Assembly: GCF_002813295.1 (NCBI RefSeq)
Contig: NZ_PHUE01000001.1
Location: 496,001 to 560,000, forward strand
Source of the DNA: Flavobacterium sp. 5
GTDB taxonomy: Bacteria; Bacteroidota; Bacteroidia; Flavobacteriales; Flavobacteriaceae
Direction of reading: 5' to 3'
DNA length: 64,000 nt
Positions 54,933 through 62,506 of the stretch are shown piece by piece. Positions within the stretch are counted from its first letter, which is position 1. Each line of letters starts with the position of its first letter. A model generated the notes under the pieces. The model ran no database searches. It saw only the letters and a list, made by a program, of their open reading frames with translations, and was not told where the DNA came from. The translations under genes and the position numbers were made by a program.

Positions 54933-54940
54933 CAAAATTA
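54933..54940 (-). promoter_or_regulatory. -7 element of the dps promoter
   Basis: On the minus strand this reads TAATTTTG, a match to TAnnTTTG, 59 bases before the dps ATG. It lies 45 bp from the oppositely oriented oxyR element, leaving room for a shared OxyR site. Confidence 0.45.
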
Positions 54941-54984
54941 TGTAATAAACCAAAAAAACCACTATAAATTAAATTGATTGTTTT

Positions 54985-54992
54985 TATATTTG
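54985..54992 (+). promoter_or_regulatory. -7 element of the oxyR promoter
   Basis: TATATTTG fits TAnnTTTG and is 19 bases before the oxyR ATG. No TTG is visible at the -33 distance, consistent with an activator- or repressor-controlled promoter. Confidence 0.5.
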
Positions 54993-55011
54993 CATAAAAA
55001 TATACTATTCA

Positions 55012-55953
55012 ATGACTATCACACAACTCAAATATGTTTTGGCAGTAGCCGAACACAAAAATTTTACTCTAGCAGCCGAAAAATGTTTTGTAACTCAGCC
55101 AACGCTAAGTATGCAAATTCAAAAAATTGAAGAAGAACTTAATATTCAAATTTTTGACAGAACAAAAAAACCAATTCAACTTACTGATATTGGTCAAAAA
55201 ATTGTAAATCAAGCCAAAAATATTGTCAATGAAGCCGACAGAATTCAAGATATTGTAGAACAACAAAAGGGATTTATTGGCGGCGAGTTTAGACTTGGAA
55301 TAATTCCGACAATAATGCCGACATTATTACCAATGTTTTTGAATAATTTCATCAAAAAATATCCAAAAGTAAAGTTAATCATTGAGGAATTAAATACAGA
55401 CGAAATTATTATAAAATTAAAAAATGGAAATCTAGATGCAGCTATTGCTGCTACACCTTTAGAAGACGAAAAAATAAAAGAAATTGTTCTTTATTTTGAA
55501 CCTTTTGTAGCTTATATACCTGAAAATAATGCTATTTTTCAAAAAGAAGAAATTGAAATAGACGATCTTAATATTAATGAAATTTTACTTCTACAGGATG
55601 GACATTGCTTTAGAGACGGAATTTTAAATCTATGTAAAAATCGTAACGAAACAGGACTTAAATCTTTCCAAATAGAAAGCGGAAGTTTTGAAACACTTAT
55701 AAAACTAGCTGATGAAGGACTAGGCACCACACTACTACCCTATTTACACACATTGGATTTAAAAGATTCTGACAAATTAAAACTCAGACATTTTAAAGAA
55801 CCGAAACCAGCTCGTGAAGTAAGTTTAATTTATCCTAAGAGTGAATTAAAAATCCAAATTATTGATGCTTTAAGAAGTACCATTTCTGGAGTTGTAAAAG
55901 GAGCAATCGTTTTCCAAAATGTACAAATTGTTAGCCCACTTTTAAAAAAATAA
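55012..55953 (+). CDS. oxyR: Peroxide-sensing LysR-type regulator OxyR
   Basis: The 313-residue LysR-family protein has an N-terminal winged helix-turn-helix (MTITQLKYVLAVAEHKNFTLAAEKCFVTQPTLSMQIQKIE) and a two-lobe effector domain. The redox pair is Cys199 (LLLQDGHCFRD) and Cys208 (GILNLCKN), the same positions and context as E. coli OxyR (DGHCLRD...C). It should therefore respond to hydrogen peroxide by forming an intramolecular disulfide. It is divergent from dps, a classical OxyR target. A terminator follows 12 bases after the stop. Confidence 0.95.
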   Translation: MTITQLKYVLAVAEHKNFTLAAEKCFVTQPTLSMQIQKIEEELNIQIFDRTKKPIQLTDIGQKIVNQAKNIVNEADRIQDIVEQQKGFIGGEFRLGIIPTIMPTLLPMFLNNFIKKYPKVKLIIEELNTDEIIIKLKNGNLDAAIAATPLEDEKIKEIVLYFEPFVAYIPENNAIFQKEEIEIDDLNINEILLLQDGHCFRDGILNLCKNRNETGLKSFQIESGSFETLIKLADEGLGTTLLPYLHTLDLKDSDKLKLRHFKEPKPAREVSLIYPKSELKIQIIDALRSTISGVVKGAIVFQNVQIVSPLLKK

Positions 55954-55960
55954 TAATCAA

Positions 55961-55990
55961 AAAAAAGGAACCAAATTGGTTCCTTTTTTA
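55961..55990. terminator. Bidirectional terminator after oxyR
   Basis: AAAAAAGGAACCAA and TTGGTTCCTTTTTT form a strong stem between the convergent oxyR and small-protein genes, with runs of A and T on both sides. Confidence 0.85.
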
Positions 55991-55996
55991 TTAGCT

Positions 55997-56191
55997 CTAC
56001 CCAATATATATCAAACATGGTTTTAATTCTGGCTTTTCATCAGTGAAGAATAGTAACCATTTTTTTAAATGTTCAATCTCATAAGGCAATAAGTTCTTAA
56101 TAGCTTTTTTTAATTCCTTTTCAAAAAGTTCAGGATCGAAGCTTACTCTTTCGAGCACCATTTTGGTATAATCATAAATCATTCTAGACAT
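55997..56191 (-). CDS. Small conserved protein, paralogue A
   Basis: The ATG at 56191 (MSRMIYDYTKMV) gives 64 residues; an upstream reading to 56302 adds a 37-residue hydrophobic stretch not present in its paralogue and is rejected. The protein is helical and charged, with the core LERVSFDPELFEKELKKAI and the end EKPELKPCLI. It is closely similar over its whole length to the protein at 56411-56608, so a tandem duplication is clear. I know related short proteins in other flavobacteria only as uncharacterised. Confidence 0.75.
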   Translation of the reverse strand: MSRMIYDYTKMVLERVSFDPELFEKELKKAIKNLLPYEIEHLKKWLLFFTDEKPELKPCLIYIG

Positions 56192-56373
56192 AACAAAAAG
56201 GTTTAAATAATTTTGTCTTAGTAAACAGGTGCAAAAGTATTGAAATAATTCAATACTCCAAATAAAAACAATCCATAAAAAACAAAATAAATCGTCAAAC
56301 AACCTGTTTTGTAGTTTTATTGTAAGTTATTTATTCGTTTCATTAAGAATTATCTAAATAAAAAACAAATTCA

Positions 56374-56412
56374 TAAAAAAAGAGGAATCATTAAAATGAT
56401 TCCTCTTTTTTT
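56374..56412. terminator. Terminator between the two small paralogues
   Basis: AAAAAGAGGAATCATT and AATGATTCCTCTTTTT pair, giving a stem of 15 or more bases with A and T runs. It is just downstream of paralogue B on the minus strand. Confidence 0.85.
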
Positions 56413-56608
56413 ATGAATTAACAATTATTAGACATTGTTTTAATTCTGGTTTTTCGATGGTGAAGTCAAACAACCACTCTCTTAATTGATCCAATTCGAA
56501 AGGTAATAGTGTTCGAATCGCTTTTTCTAATTCTTTACAGAAAAGTACTGGGTCAAAACTCACTCTTTCTAACACAGATTTTGTGTAATCAAACATTATT
56601 TTAGACAT
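56411..56608 (-). CDS. Small conserved protein, paralogue B
   Basis: This 65-residue protein (MSKIMFDYTKSVLERVSFDPVLFCKE at the start, PELKQCLIIVNS at the end) is a full-length paralogue of the 64-residue protein downstream. Shared anchors are the DYTKxVLERVSFDPxLF block, the LLP(F/Y)E(L/I) segment, a W before an aromatic, and EKPELKxCLI. Each copy has its own terminator, so they are probably separately transcribed. No domain name is known to me; the conserved WxFxxExPEL pattern suggests a packed helical domain. Confidence 0.75.
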   Translation of the reverse strand: MSKIMFDYTKSVLERVSFDPVLFCKELEKAIRTLLPFELDQLREWLFDFTIEKPELKQCLIIVNS

Positions 56609-56758
56609 AATAAATTAAGATTTCGGGGTTTATATCTTGATTTTAATACTGTAAATGTACATTTTTTTTCAAATACAAATCTTTTTTTTAACACAGAAAT
56701 GTGAAAATTATAACGATTTCGTAGCGAAGCATTATAAACAAAGGAGTTCATGAAAAAA

Positions 56759-57445
56759 TTATTTTTTCGCTCTAAACATTTCTCTTTTCCCAGGAGGACC
56801 AGCTAATTTTTCGACAGTAAATCCAACCTCTATCATATTCCTTTTAATAACGCCTCTTGCGGCATAAGTTACTAATACCGAATTTTCTTTAAGCGACTTA
56901 AACATTCTTTCAAATACAGCAACACTCCATAATTCGGGCTGAACACGATATCCAAAAGCATCAAAATAAATTAAATCAAACTTTTCAATATCATCAATTT
57001 CTTCAAAAAACTGTTTCCTCTTAGTTAATGAAAAATTTTCAGACAACTCAAATTTTTCTCCCCAATTTTCAGAATGCATTTTATCAAAAATATTTTTTGA
57101 ATCTAATGCATTCAATTCTTCCGGATAATTCATGGATTGAAGCTCTTCTTCCGAAATAGGAAAAGCCTCTACTCCTACATAATCAATTGTTTGATTCAAT
57201 CCTTTGGATTCCAAAAAAGTAATAAAAGCATTCAAACCTGTTCCAAATCCAATTTCAAGAATAGAAACTTTTTGATTCGGGAATAATGCTAATCCATTTT
57301 TAATAAATACATGTTTAGCTTCTTGAATCGCTCCATGTTTAGAATGATAACATTCGTCCCATTCTTTTATATGAATTGTTGTAGAACCATCAGATGTGTG
57401 TATAATTTCTCTTTCCAAAGTATTGTTTTTGAGTTGATATAGCAT
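56759..57445 (-). CDS. mnmD: tRNA 5-methylaminomethyl-2-thiouridine methyltransferase MnmD
   Basis: The 228-residue enzyme is the stand-alone methyltransferase half of MnmC, completing mnm5s2U at wobble position 34 of certain tRNAs with S-adenosylmethionine. The SAM-binding motif is ILEIGFGTGLNAFITFLES, followed by GVEAFPI and the acid strand FDLIYFDAFGYRVQPELW, then LVTYAARGVIKRNM and the conserved ending KLAGPPGKREMFRAKK. The DUF752 signature and the lack of an oxidoreductase half identify it as MnmD. It lies apart and is divergent from ilvE. Confidence 0.92.
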   Translation of the reverse strand: MLYQLKNNTLEREIIHTSDGSTTIHIKEWDECYHSKHGAIQEAKHVFIKNGLALFPNQKVSILEIGFGTGLNAFITFLESKGLNQTIDYVGVEAFPISEEELQSMNYPEELNALDSKNIFDKMHSENWGEKFELSENFSLTKRKQFFEEIDDIEKFDLIYFDAFGYRVQPELWSVAVFERMFKSLKENSVLVTYAARGVIKRNMIEVGFTVEKLAGPPGKREMFRAKK

Positions 57446-57628
57446 TTCAGCACTCTATATTGCTTTCAAAAATAAATAAAAGAATTTCTTATCGTTATCT
57501 AAAAACCATATTTTTTATATATTCCACAGAATTTAACATGATTTTCTAAATAAAATTATACAATAATTAAATCACAGTTAAAGACCATAATTAATGATTT
57601 TTTGACAACATTTTATCTGATTTTTATT

Positions 57629-57636
57629 TAATTTTG
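57629..57636 (+). promoter_or_regulatory. -7 element upstream of ilvE
   Basis: TAATTTTG matches TAnnTTTG. A TTG at 57602-57604 lies 24 bases upstream, slightly beyond the usual -33 spacing. The start would leave a leader of about 85 bases. Confidence 0.4.
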
Positions 57637-57726
57637 CAATCAGTAATAAAGGGCACAGATAATTTTCTTTACTGAAACCGTTTATTTACTAAACAACTCT
57701 TTTTTTTAATACTATAAGCAATAATT

Positions 57727-58794
57727 ATGAGTACCACTCAAACCAACAAAATAGAGACAATAAAAGCAGCTACTTCAAAAATAAATGAAGTTGATTTTGA
57801 TAATTTATCTTTTGGAGCTGTATTTACAGATCATTTATTAGAATGTGATTTCATCAATGGAGAATGGCAGCAACCAGTCATTAAGCCTTATGCTCCACTT
57901 TTACTTGATCCATCTGCAAAAGTGTTTCATTATGGCCAAGCCATTTTTGAAGGTATGAAAGCTTATAAAGATACAAATAATGATATTTGGCTTTTTAGAC
58001 CAGATGAAAACTACAAACGTTTTAATACTTCTGCTGTACGTATGGCTATGCCTGAAGTACCAGAATTTGTTTTTATAGAAGGTTTGAAACAATTATTAAA
58101 ATTGGATGAAGCTTGGGTAAAAAATGAAAATGGAAGTACTATGTACATAAGACCTTTCATGATTGCTACCGGAGCTGGAGTTGTTGCGAATCCATCAGAA
58201 GATTACAAATTCATGATATTATTATCTCCTGCAAAAGCATATTATTCTGGAGAAGTAAAAGTATTAATAGCAGAGCACTTTAGTAGAGCTGCAAATGGCG
58301 GTATTGGTGCTGCAAAAGCTGCTGGTAACTATGCTGCACAATTCTACCCTACTACTTTGGCTAACAAAGAAGGGTTCCAACAAGTAATCTGGACTGATGA
58401 TGCAACGCATACAAAACTAGAAGAAGCTGGTACAATGAACGTATTTTTTAGAATAAATGACACTTTGTTGACAGCACCTGTGAGTGAAAGAATTCTAGAC
58501 GGTATAACTAGAAAAAGTCTTATCGATATGGCCAAAAAAGAAGGAATCAATGTAGAAGTTCGCCCTGTATTAGTTTCTGAATTAGTAGAAGCTTCTCAAA
58601 AAGGAACTTTAAAAGAAATTTTCGGAGCTGGTACTGCTGCCGTAGTAAATCCAATTGCTGGTTATTCATATAAAGATGTTTATTATGAATTACCTAAACT
58701 AGAAAATACTTTTGCTGGTTTACTAAAAGAAAAGCTTACTAACTTGCAAAACAAACTGGTTGAGGATACATTTAACTGGACTGTTAAAATATAG
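57727..58794 (+). CDS. ilvE: Branched-chain amino acid aminotransferase
   Basis: This 355-residue PLP enzyme carries out the last step of leucine, isoleucine and valine synthesis and the first step of their breakdown. The Schiff-base lysine is Lys197 in GGIGAAKAAGNYAAQ. The fold type IV signature (LEEAGTMNVFF) and the substrate loop GAGTAAVVNPI are present. The N-terminal block KVFHYGQAIFEGMKAY is typical of the mammalian-like BCAT group. It is monocistronic and followed by a strong terminator. Confidence 0.95.
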   Translation: MSTTQTNKIETIKAATSKINEVDFDNLSFGAVFTDHLLECDFINGEWQQPVIKPYAPLLLDPSAKVFHYGQAIFEGMKAYKDTNNDIWLFRPDENYKRFNTSAVRMAMPEVPEFVFIEGLKQLLKLDEAWVKNENGSTMYIRPFMIATGAGVVANPSEDYKFMILLSPAKAYYSGEVKVLIAEHFSRAANGGIGAAKAAGNYAAQFYPTTLANKEGFQQVIWTDDATHTKLEEAGTMNVFFRINDTLLTAPVSERILDGITRKSLIDMAKKEGINVEVRPVLVSELVEASQKGTLKEIFGAGTAAVVNPIAGYSYKDVYYELPKLENTFAGLLKEKLTNLQNKLVEDTFNWTVKI

Positions 58795-58811
58795 TTTGCC
58801 ATTTATAGATT

Positions 58812-58852
58812 AAAAAAAATCCCAATTACCTAACGTAATTGGGATTTTTTTT
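58812..58852. terminator. Bidirectional terminator after ilvE
   Basis: AAAAATCCCAATTAC and GTAATTGGGATTTTT form a perfect stem of about 15 bases between the convergent ilvE and MazG-like genes. Confidence 0.9.
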
Positions 58853-58887
58853 AATCTCTTTTTTTGGGGTTTATCAACAATAAAAAA

Positions 58888-59271
58888 CTATACAAGTATT
58901 TTAGAAAAATCCGGTTTAAAATAATTTGGGCCTTTCATTACTTTTCCATCTTCTCTATAAATTGGATTTCCATCTTCACCTAATTTACTCATATTACTGC
59001 GTTGGATTTCGTCAAAAACTTCTTCTATTTTATTTTGTAATCCATGCTCAATGATTGTTCCGCACAAAATATACATCATATCTCCAAGAGCATCAGCAAT
59101 TTCAACCAAGTCATTATTCTTGACAGCCTCAAAATATTCTTCATTTTCCTCTTTCATTAAGTTATAACGAAGTTCTTTTTTACTTTCTCCTAAATCAGCA
59201 ATTGGAGATTCACTATGTCCTATTCTAAATGCTGTGTGAAATTCCTTAACAGCGTTGATTTGTTTTTGCAT
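58888..59271 (-). CDS. MazG-like nucleoside triphosphate pyrophosphohydrolase
   Basis: The 127-residue all-helical protein has the MazG/HisE metal-binding pattern: an EENEEY motif (MKEENEEYFEAVKNND) and the ExxD-type motif VEIADALGDMMYILCG. Proteins of this type hydrolyse NTPs or dNTPs to monophosphate, acting in house-cleaning or nucleotide balance. The C-terminal stretch EDGKVMKGPNYFKPDF is typical of a Bacteroidetes and phage subgroup often annotated phosphoribosyl-ATP pyrophosphohydrolase-like. No his genes are near, so a role in histidine synthesis is unlikely. Confidence 0.82.
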   Translation of the reverse strand: MQKQINAVKEFHTAFRIGHSESPIADLGESKKELRYNLMKEENEEYFEAVKNNDLVEIADALGDMMYILCGTIIEHGLQNKIEEVFDEIQRSNMSKLGEDGNPIYREDGKVMKGPNYFKPDFSKILV

Positions 59272-59328
59272 CCTAATATAGTTATTGATTTGAAACGGAA
59301 AATTAACAACTATTTCTAAACTATTACC

Positions 59329-59336
59329 TAAATTTG
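59329..59336 (+). promoter_or_regulatory. -7 element of the small membrane protein gene
   Basis: TAAATTTG fits TAnnTTTG and lies 17 bases before the ATG at 59354, with no clear -33 element. Confidence 0.4.
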
Positions 59337-59353
59337 TAGAAAATTATTTCAAC

Positions 59354-59542
59354 ATGTTCAGCCAAGGTCAACTAATATTTGCACTCTGTTTTTTTATAGC
59401 TTTTGTAATTGCAATGGTGTTTGCTTACCGAAAAGATGCCAATCTACACAAAGTTTTTTACAAAGGAAATTATAAAATTTTAATTGGTTTTTTGATATTT
59501 ATAGGATTATTATTCGTTATCAAAATCTACTTTAAGCATTAG
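59354..59542 (+). CDS. Small two-helix membrane protein
   Basis: The 62-residue product has two hydrophobic segments (LIFALCFFIAFVIAMVFAY and ILIGFLIFIGLLFVIKIYF) joined by a basic loop (RKDANLHKVFYKGNYK). It is an integral inner membrane protein with the loop probably in the cytoplasm. It has its own promoter element and a strong terminator, supporting a real gene. I know such proteins only as conserved flavobacterial hypotheticals. Confidence 0.75.
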   Translation: MFSQGQLIFALCFFIAFVIAMVFAYRKDANLHKVFYKGNYKILIGFLIFIGLLFVIKIYFKH

Positions 59543-59547
59543 ATACA

Positions 59548-59582
59548 CAAAAAACGTCAACGTAAATGTTGACGTTTTTTTG
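59548..59582 (+). terminator. Rho-independent terminator
   Basis: AAAAAACGTCAACGT and ATGTTGACGTTTTTT form a strong stem with T run, directly after the small membrane protein gene. Confidence 0.9.
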
Positions 59583-59658
59583 TTTTACATTTCAAACTGA
59601 CATTTGTAAATTAAAAAATGAATTCCTCTAGAAGAATTTAAGATTTTATGAATGGATA

Positions 59659-59690
59659 TTGTAGTATAATTAATTAAATTTCTAACTTTA
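59659..59690 (+). promoter_or_regulatory. Promoter of the SRPBCC/GyrI-like gene
   Basis: TTG at 59659-59661 and TAACTTTA at 59683-59690 are separated by 21 bases, the usual Bacteroidetes spacing. The -7 element has one mismatch to TAnnTTTG. The ATG follows at 59717. Confidence 0.5.
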
Positions 59691-59716
59691 CAACAGAATA
59701 AATCATCTACCCCATT

Positions 59717-60820
59717 ATGAGAATTATTAAATATCTTTTTCTTTTATTACTATTGAGCCTTGTGGCACTTACAATATATATTGCAACACAAAAAGGAAAT
59801 TTCACTGTAGAAAGTAGTAAAGTAATTAATTCTCCAAAGGCTACTGTTTTTAATTATGTTAACGATTATAAAAACTGGCCAAAATTTAGTAGCTGGATTT
59901 CCAATGATACATCAATAAAATCTTCATTCTCTCCTTCGACTATTGGCAAAGGAAGTTCATTCACTTGGGAAGGAAGTGCTATCGGCAGTATTCAAACTTT
60001 ATATACTAAGGAGAATGATAGCATTGTTCAGAAAATGGAATTTAACGAAACTTCCTCAGATGTCTATTGGAGCTTCAAAGATACTATAGGTGGTACAAAA
60101 GTAACTTGGAAATCAGTTGGGAAAATGGATTTTATGTTAAAGGTAAGTTCGTTTTTTAACGTAGGTGCAAAAAACACTTTATCTAAGGTATATGATAAAT
60201 CTTTGGCTAATCTTGACAAAACACTTGATTTTGAAAACAGTACATATTCAGCCAAAATAAATGGAATCGTAAAAAAACTAGAAACATATTACTTAAGACA
60301 ATCATTCACTAGTAAAATTTCCGACATCAGTAGAAATGCTAATGTAGTTTTTCCTAAAATTATTGCCTTTTGCAAACAGAATAATATTAAAATGAATGGA
60401 AGACCATTTATCATTTATCAAACTTACGATACAATTAAGGATTTAACCAGAGCTTCGTTTTGTATCCCAATCACTGAACAAATTTTCACTAGTGACGGAA
60501 GCGATATATTATCTGGAAAACTGGAAGCTTTTGAAGCATTGAAAACTAGTTTAACTGGAAATTATACATATAAAAACAAAGCCTTAGGCGAAACAACGGC
60601 ATATACAACAACAAAAAACATTCTAACTGGCAGTACTTTTTCACATTTAGAAATTTTCACAAGAGGTAAAAACGAAACTCTAAGCCCATCAAAATGGCTA
60701 ACAGAAATGTATTTTCCAATAAAACCAAAAGTGATACCCCCAGTATATAAAAGAGTTGTAAGAGATACTCTAGCCCCTAAACCTACAGTCAAAAAACATG
60801 AAGACGAATTTGATTTTTAA
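59717..60820 (+). CDS. SRPBCC (polyketide cyclase-like) and GyrI-like domain membrane protein
   Basis: The 367-residue protein starts with one membrane segment (YLFLLLLLSLVALTIYIA). An SRPBCC-type ligand-binding domain follows (about 25-150), marked by VFNYVNDYKNWPKFSSW and the GKGSSFTWEGS strand. A second domain (about 190-340) resembles the AraC effector-binding/GyrI-like fold, with FCIPITEQIFTSDGSDI and HLEIFTRG. Two hydrophobic-ligand folds in one anchored protein suggest binding of small molecules at the membrane, with no known partner. It precedes the ECF sigma gene by 63 bp in the same direction. Confidence 0.75.
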   Translation: MRIIKYLFLLLLLSLVALTIYIATQKGNFTVESSKVINSPKATVFNYVNDYKNWPKFSSWISNDTSIKSSFSPSTIGKGSSFTWEGSAIGSIQTLYTKENDSIVQKMEFNETSSDVYWSFKDTIGGTKVTWKSVGKMDFMLKVSSFFNVGAKNTLSKVYDKSLANLDKTLDFENSTYSAKINGIVKKLETYYLRQSFTSKISDISRNANVVFPKIIAFCKQNNIKMNGRPFIIYQTYDTIKDLTRASFCIPITEQIFTSDGSDILSGKLEAFEALKTSLTGNYTYKNKALGETTAYTTTKNILTGSTFSHLEIFTRGKNETLSPSKWLTEMYFPIKPKVIPPVYKRVVRDTLAPKPTVKKHEDEFDF

Positions 60821-60883
60821 ATAATTTAAAATCAGATTAAACCTTTTCTATTTTTTCGCATCAAAGATTAAAAACACAGCAAA

Positions 60884-61426
60884 TTGCAGGACGAAAAGGA
60901 ATTTATTTTTAGTCTATTGAATCCACAAACGCAAAATCAAGCGTTTCAAAAACTCATGCAAGACTATCAAAAACCTTTATATGTACATGTACGAAACATT
61001 GTTTTAAGCCATGATGACGCTGATGATGTTTTACAAAACTCATTTGTTAAAGTATTTCAAAATTTAAAAAACTTTAAAGGAGAAAGTAAATTATTTACTT
61101 GGATGTATCGCATTGCAACCAATGAAGCATTGACTTTTTTAAATCAAAAAGCAAGGAAAACTGGAATTTCATCGGTTGAATTACAAAACAAAGCGATTGA
61201 TAATTTGAAAGCTGATATTTATTTTGACGGAGACGAAATTCAAATTAAATTGCAAAAAGCAATTACCGAATTACCCGAAAAACAACAATTAGTTTTCAAA
61301 ATGAAATATTTTGAAGATTTAAAATACGAAGAAATATCAGAAATACTAGGAACATCTGTAGGTGCATTAAAAGCCTCCTATCATCATGCAGTAAAAAAAA
61401 TAGAAGCTTTTGTAACAACCAATTAA
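60884..61426 (+). CDS. ECF RNA polymerase sigma factor
   Basis: The 180-residue protein has sigma region 2 (about 25-95, with DDADDVLQNSFVKVFQNLKNF and FTWMYRIATNEALTFLN) and region 4 (about 125-178, with LPEKQQLVFKMKYFEDLKYEEISEILGTSVGALKASYHHAVKKIE). I take the TTG at 60884 as start because the preceding helix (FIFSLLNPQTQNQAFQKL) is conserved in flavobacterial homologues, whereas the first ATG (60956) would cut it. A probable anti-sigma factor and a periplasmic Spy-like protein follow in the same direction, the usual layout of an envelope-stress module. Confidence 0.92.
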   Translation: MQDEKEFIFSLLNPQTQNQAFQKLMQDYQKPLYVHVRNIVLSHDDADDVLQNSFVKVFQNLKNFKGESKLFTWMYRIATNEALTFLNQKARKTGISSVELQNKAIDNLKADIYFDGDEIQIKLQKAITELPEKQQLVFKMKYFEDLKYEEISEILGTSVGALKASYHHAVKKIEAFVTTN

Positions 61427-61537
61427 ACCTTTTAAACACAGTTTAGTCCAATATACAATTACAAATAAATATTTTAATGACATTTAAAAAAGACAATTAA
61501 ATCATTTTTTTTTCATTAAAAATAAAATTAATAACAC

Positions 61538-61972
61538 ATGAAACCTTTTAAATTAGATGACGTACCAAAAATAGAATCAGGCTTTAAAACTCCTGACAAC
61601 TACTTTGAAAATCTCTCGACAATTCTTCTTGAAAAAATATCTCAAGAACCAATTGTTAGAGAACCTAAAGTACTATCAATTTTTAGAAAAAGAAAAGCAG
61701 TGCTTTTTGCTGTTGCTGCAGTTTTAATGCTTGCTTTAATGATACCAATATTATATCAATCGTACACAAAAAGTAAAGATATTGATTCCATTACTATTGA
61801 AAATTATTTAGCAGAAGAAGGTCATCTAAATCAAGATGAAATAATAAGCGAAATCGAGCCCGAAAGTAATGCCATTATCTTAAATACAAAAAAAATAGAA
61901 ACACAAACATTAGAAGACATGCTGGTTTCCAATCCAAATATTGAAAATCTAGTTATTGAAAATCAAAATTAA
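61538..61972 (+). CDS. Probable membrane-bound anti-sigma factor
   Basis: This 144-residue protein has a cytoplasmic N-terminus (MKPFKLDDVPKIESGFKTPDNYFENL), one transmembrane segment (about 54-70, AVLFAVAAVLMLALMIPILY) and an acidic extracytoplasmic C-terminus. The N-terminal FKTPDNYFENL pattern is common in small Bacteroidetes proteins encoded just after ECF sigma factors. No zinc HxxxCxxC motif is present. Its place between the sigma factor and the Spy-like gene supports an anti-sigma role, but this is inference. Confidence 0.65.
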   Translation: MKPFKLDDVPKIESGFKTPDNYFENLSTILLEKISQEPIVREPKVLSIFRKRKAVLFAVAAVLMLALMIPILYQSYTKSKDIDSITIENYLAEEGHLNQDEIISEIEPESNAIILNTKKIETQTLEDMLVSNPNIENLVIENQN

Positions 61973-61990
61973 AATTTAAAAAAAACAATC

Positions 61991-62449
61991 ATGGCCTTAA
62001 AAAAACTATTCCCGATACTTTTTTTATTTTTATCCTTTAATTTCTATGCTCAAAATGATAATTTTAAAGAAAAAAAAGAGCAAATTAGAGCAATGAAAGT
62101 TGCATTTTTGACAAGTGAATTGGATCTTACGTCCAGTGAAGCTGAAAAATTCTGGCCTCTTTACAACACCTTTGATGACAAACAATTTGAATTAAGACAT
62201 CAAAAAATGAAAGGCTATTTTAAAAGAATGCAAGGTGATAATATTGATAAATTATCAGAAAAAGATGCAAGTGCACTATTAGATCAAATTGAGGATAATG
62301 AAGAAGATTTATTCAATTTAAGGAAAAAATTCATAGCAAATTTAAAAGAAATCCTTCCTTCAGTTAAAATAATCAAATTAAAAAAAGCAGAAGAAGATTT
62401 CAGTAGAAAATTACTTCAGCAATATAAAGACAAAGGTTCCAATAAATAA
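61991..62449 (+). CDS. Periplasmic Spy/CpxP-like helical protein
   Basis: The 152-residue product has a signal peptide (cleavage near FNFYAQ) and a long helical, charged mature part (KEKKEQIRAMKVAFLTSELDLTSSEAEKFWPLYNTFD, then AEEDFSRKLLQQYKDKG). The LDLTSxEAEKFWPLYN motif is the signature of Bacteroidetes Spy/CpxP-like sensors found with ECF sigma modules. It lies 18 bp after the anti-sigma-like gene and is probably co-transcribed. It may bind unfolded protein or metal in the periplasm. Confidence 0.75.
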   Translation: MALKKLFPILFLFLSFNFYAQNDNFKEKKEQIRAMKVAFLTSELDLTSSEAEKFWPLYNTFDDKQFELRHQKMKGYFKRMQGDNIDKLSEKDASALLDQIEDNEEDLFNLRKKFIANLKEILPSVKIIKLKKAEEDFSRKLLQQYKDKGSNK

Positions 62450-62466
62450 TTGGTTATTAATTCACT

Positions 62467-62506
62467 AATTCCCGTTTTATAAAATCTATATAAAACGGGA
62501 ATTTTT
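62467..62506. terminator. Bidirectional terminator
   Basis: AATTCCCGTTTTATA pairs with TATAAAACGGGAATT between the convergent Spy-like and beta-propeller genes, with T-rich flanks. Its right arm overlaps the stop of the minus-strand gene. Confidence 0.8.
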
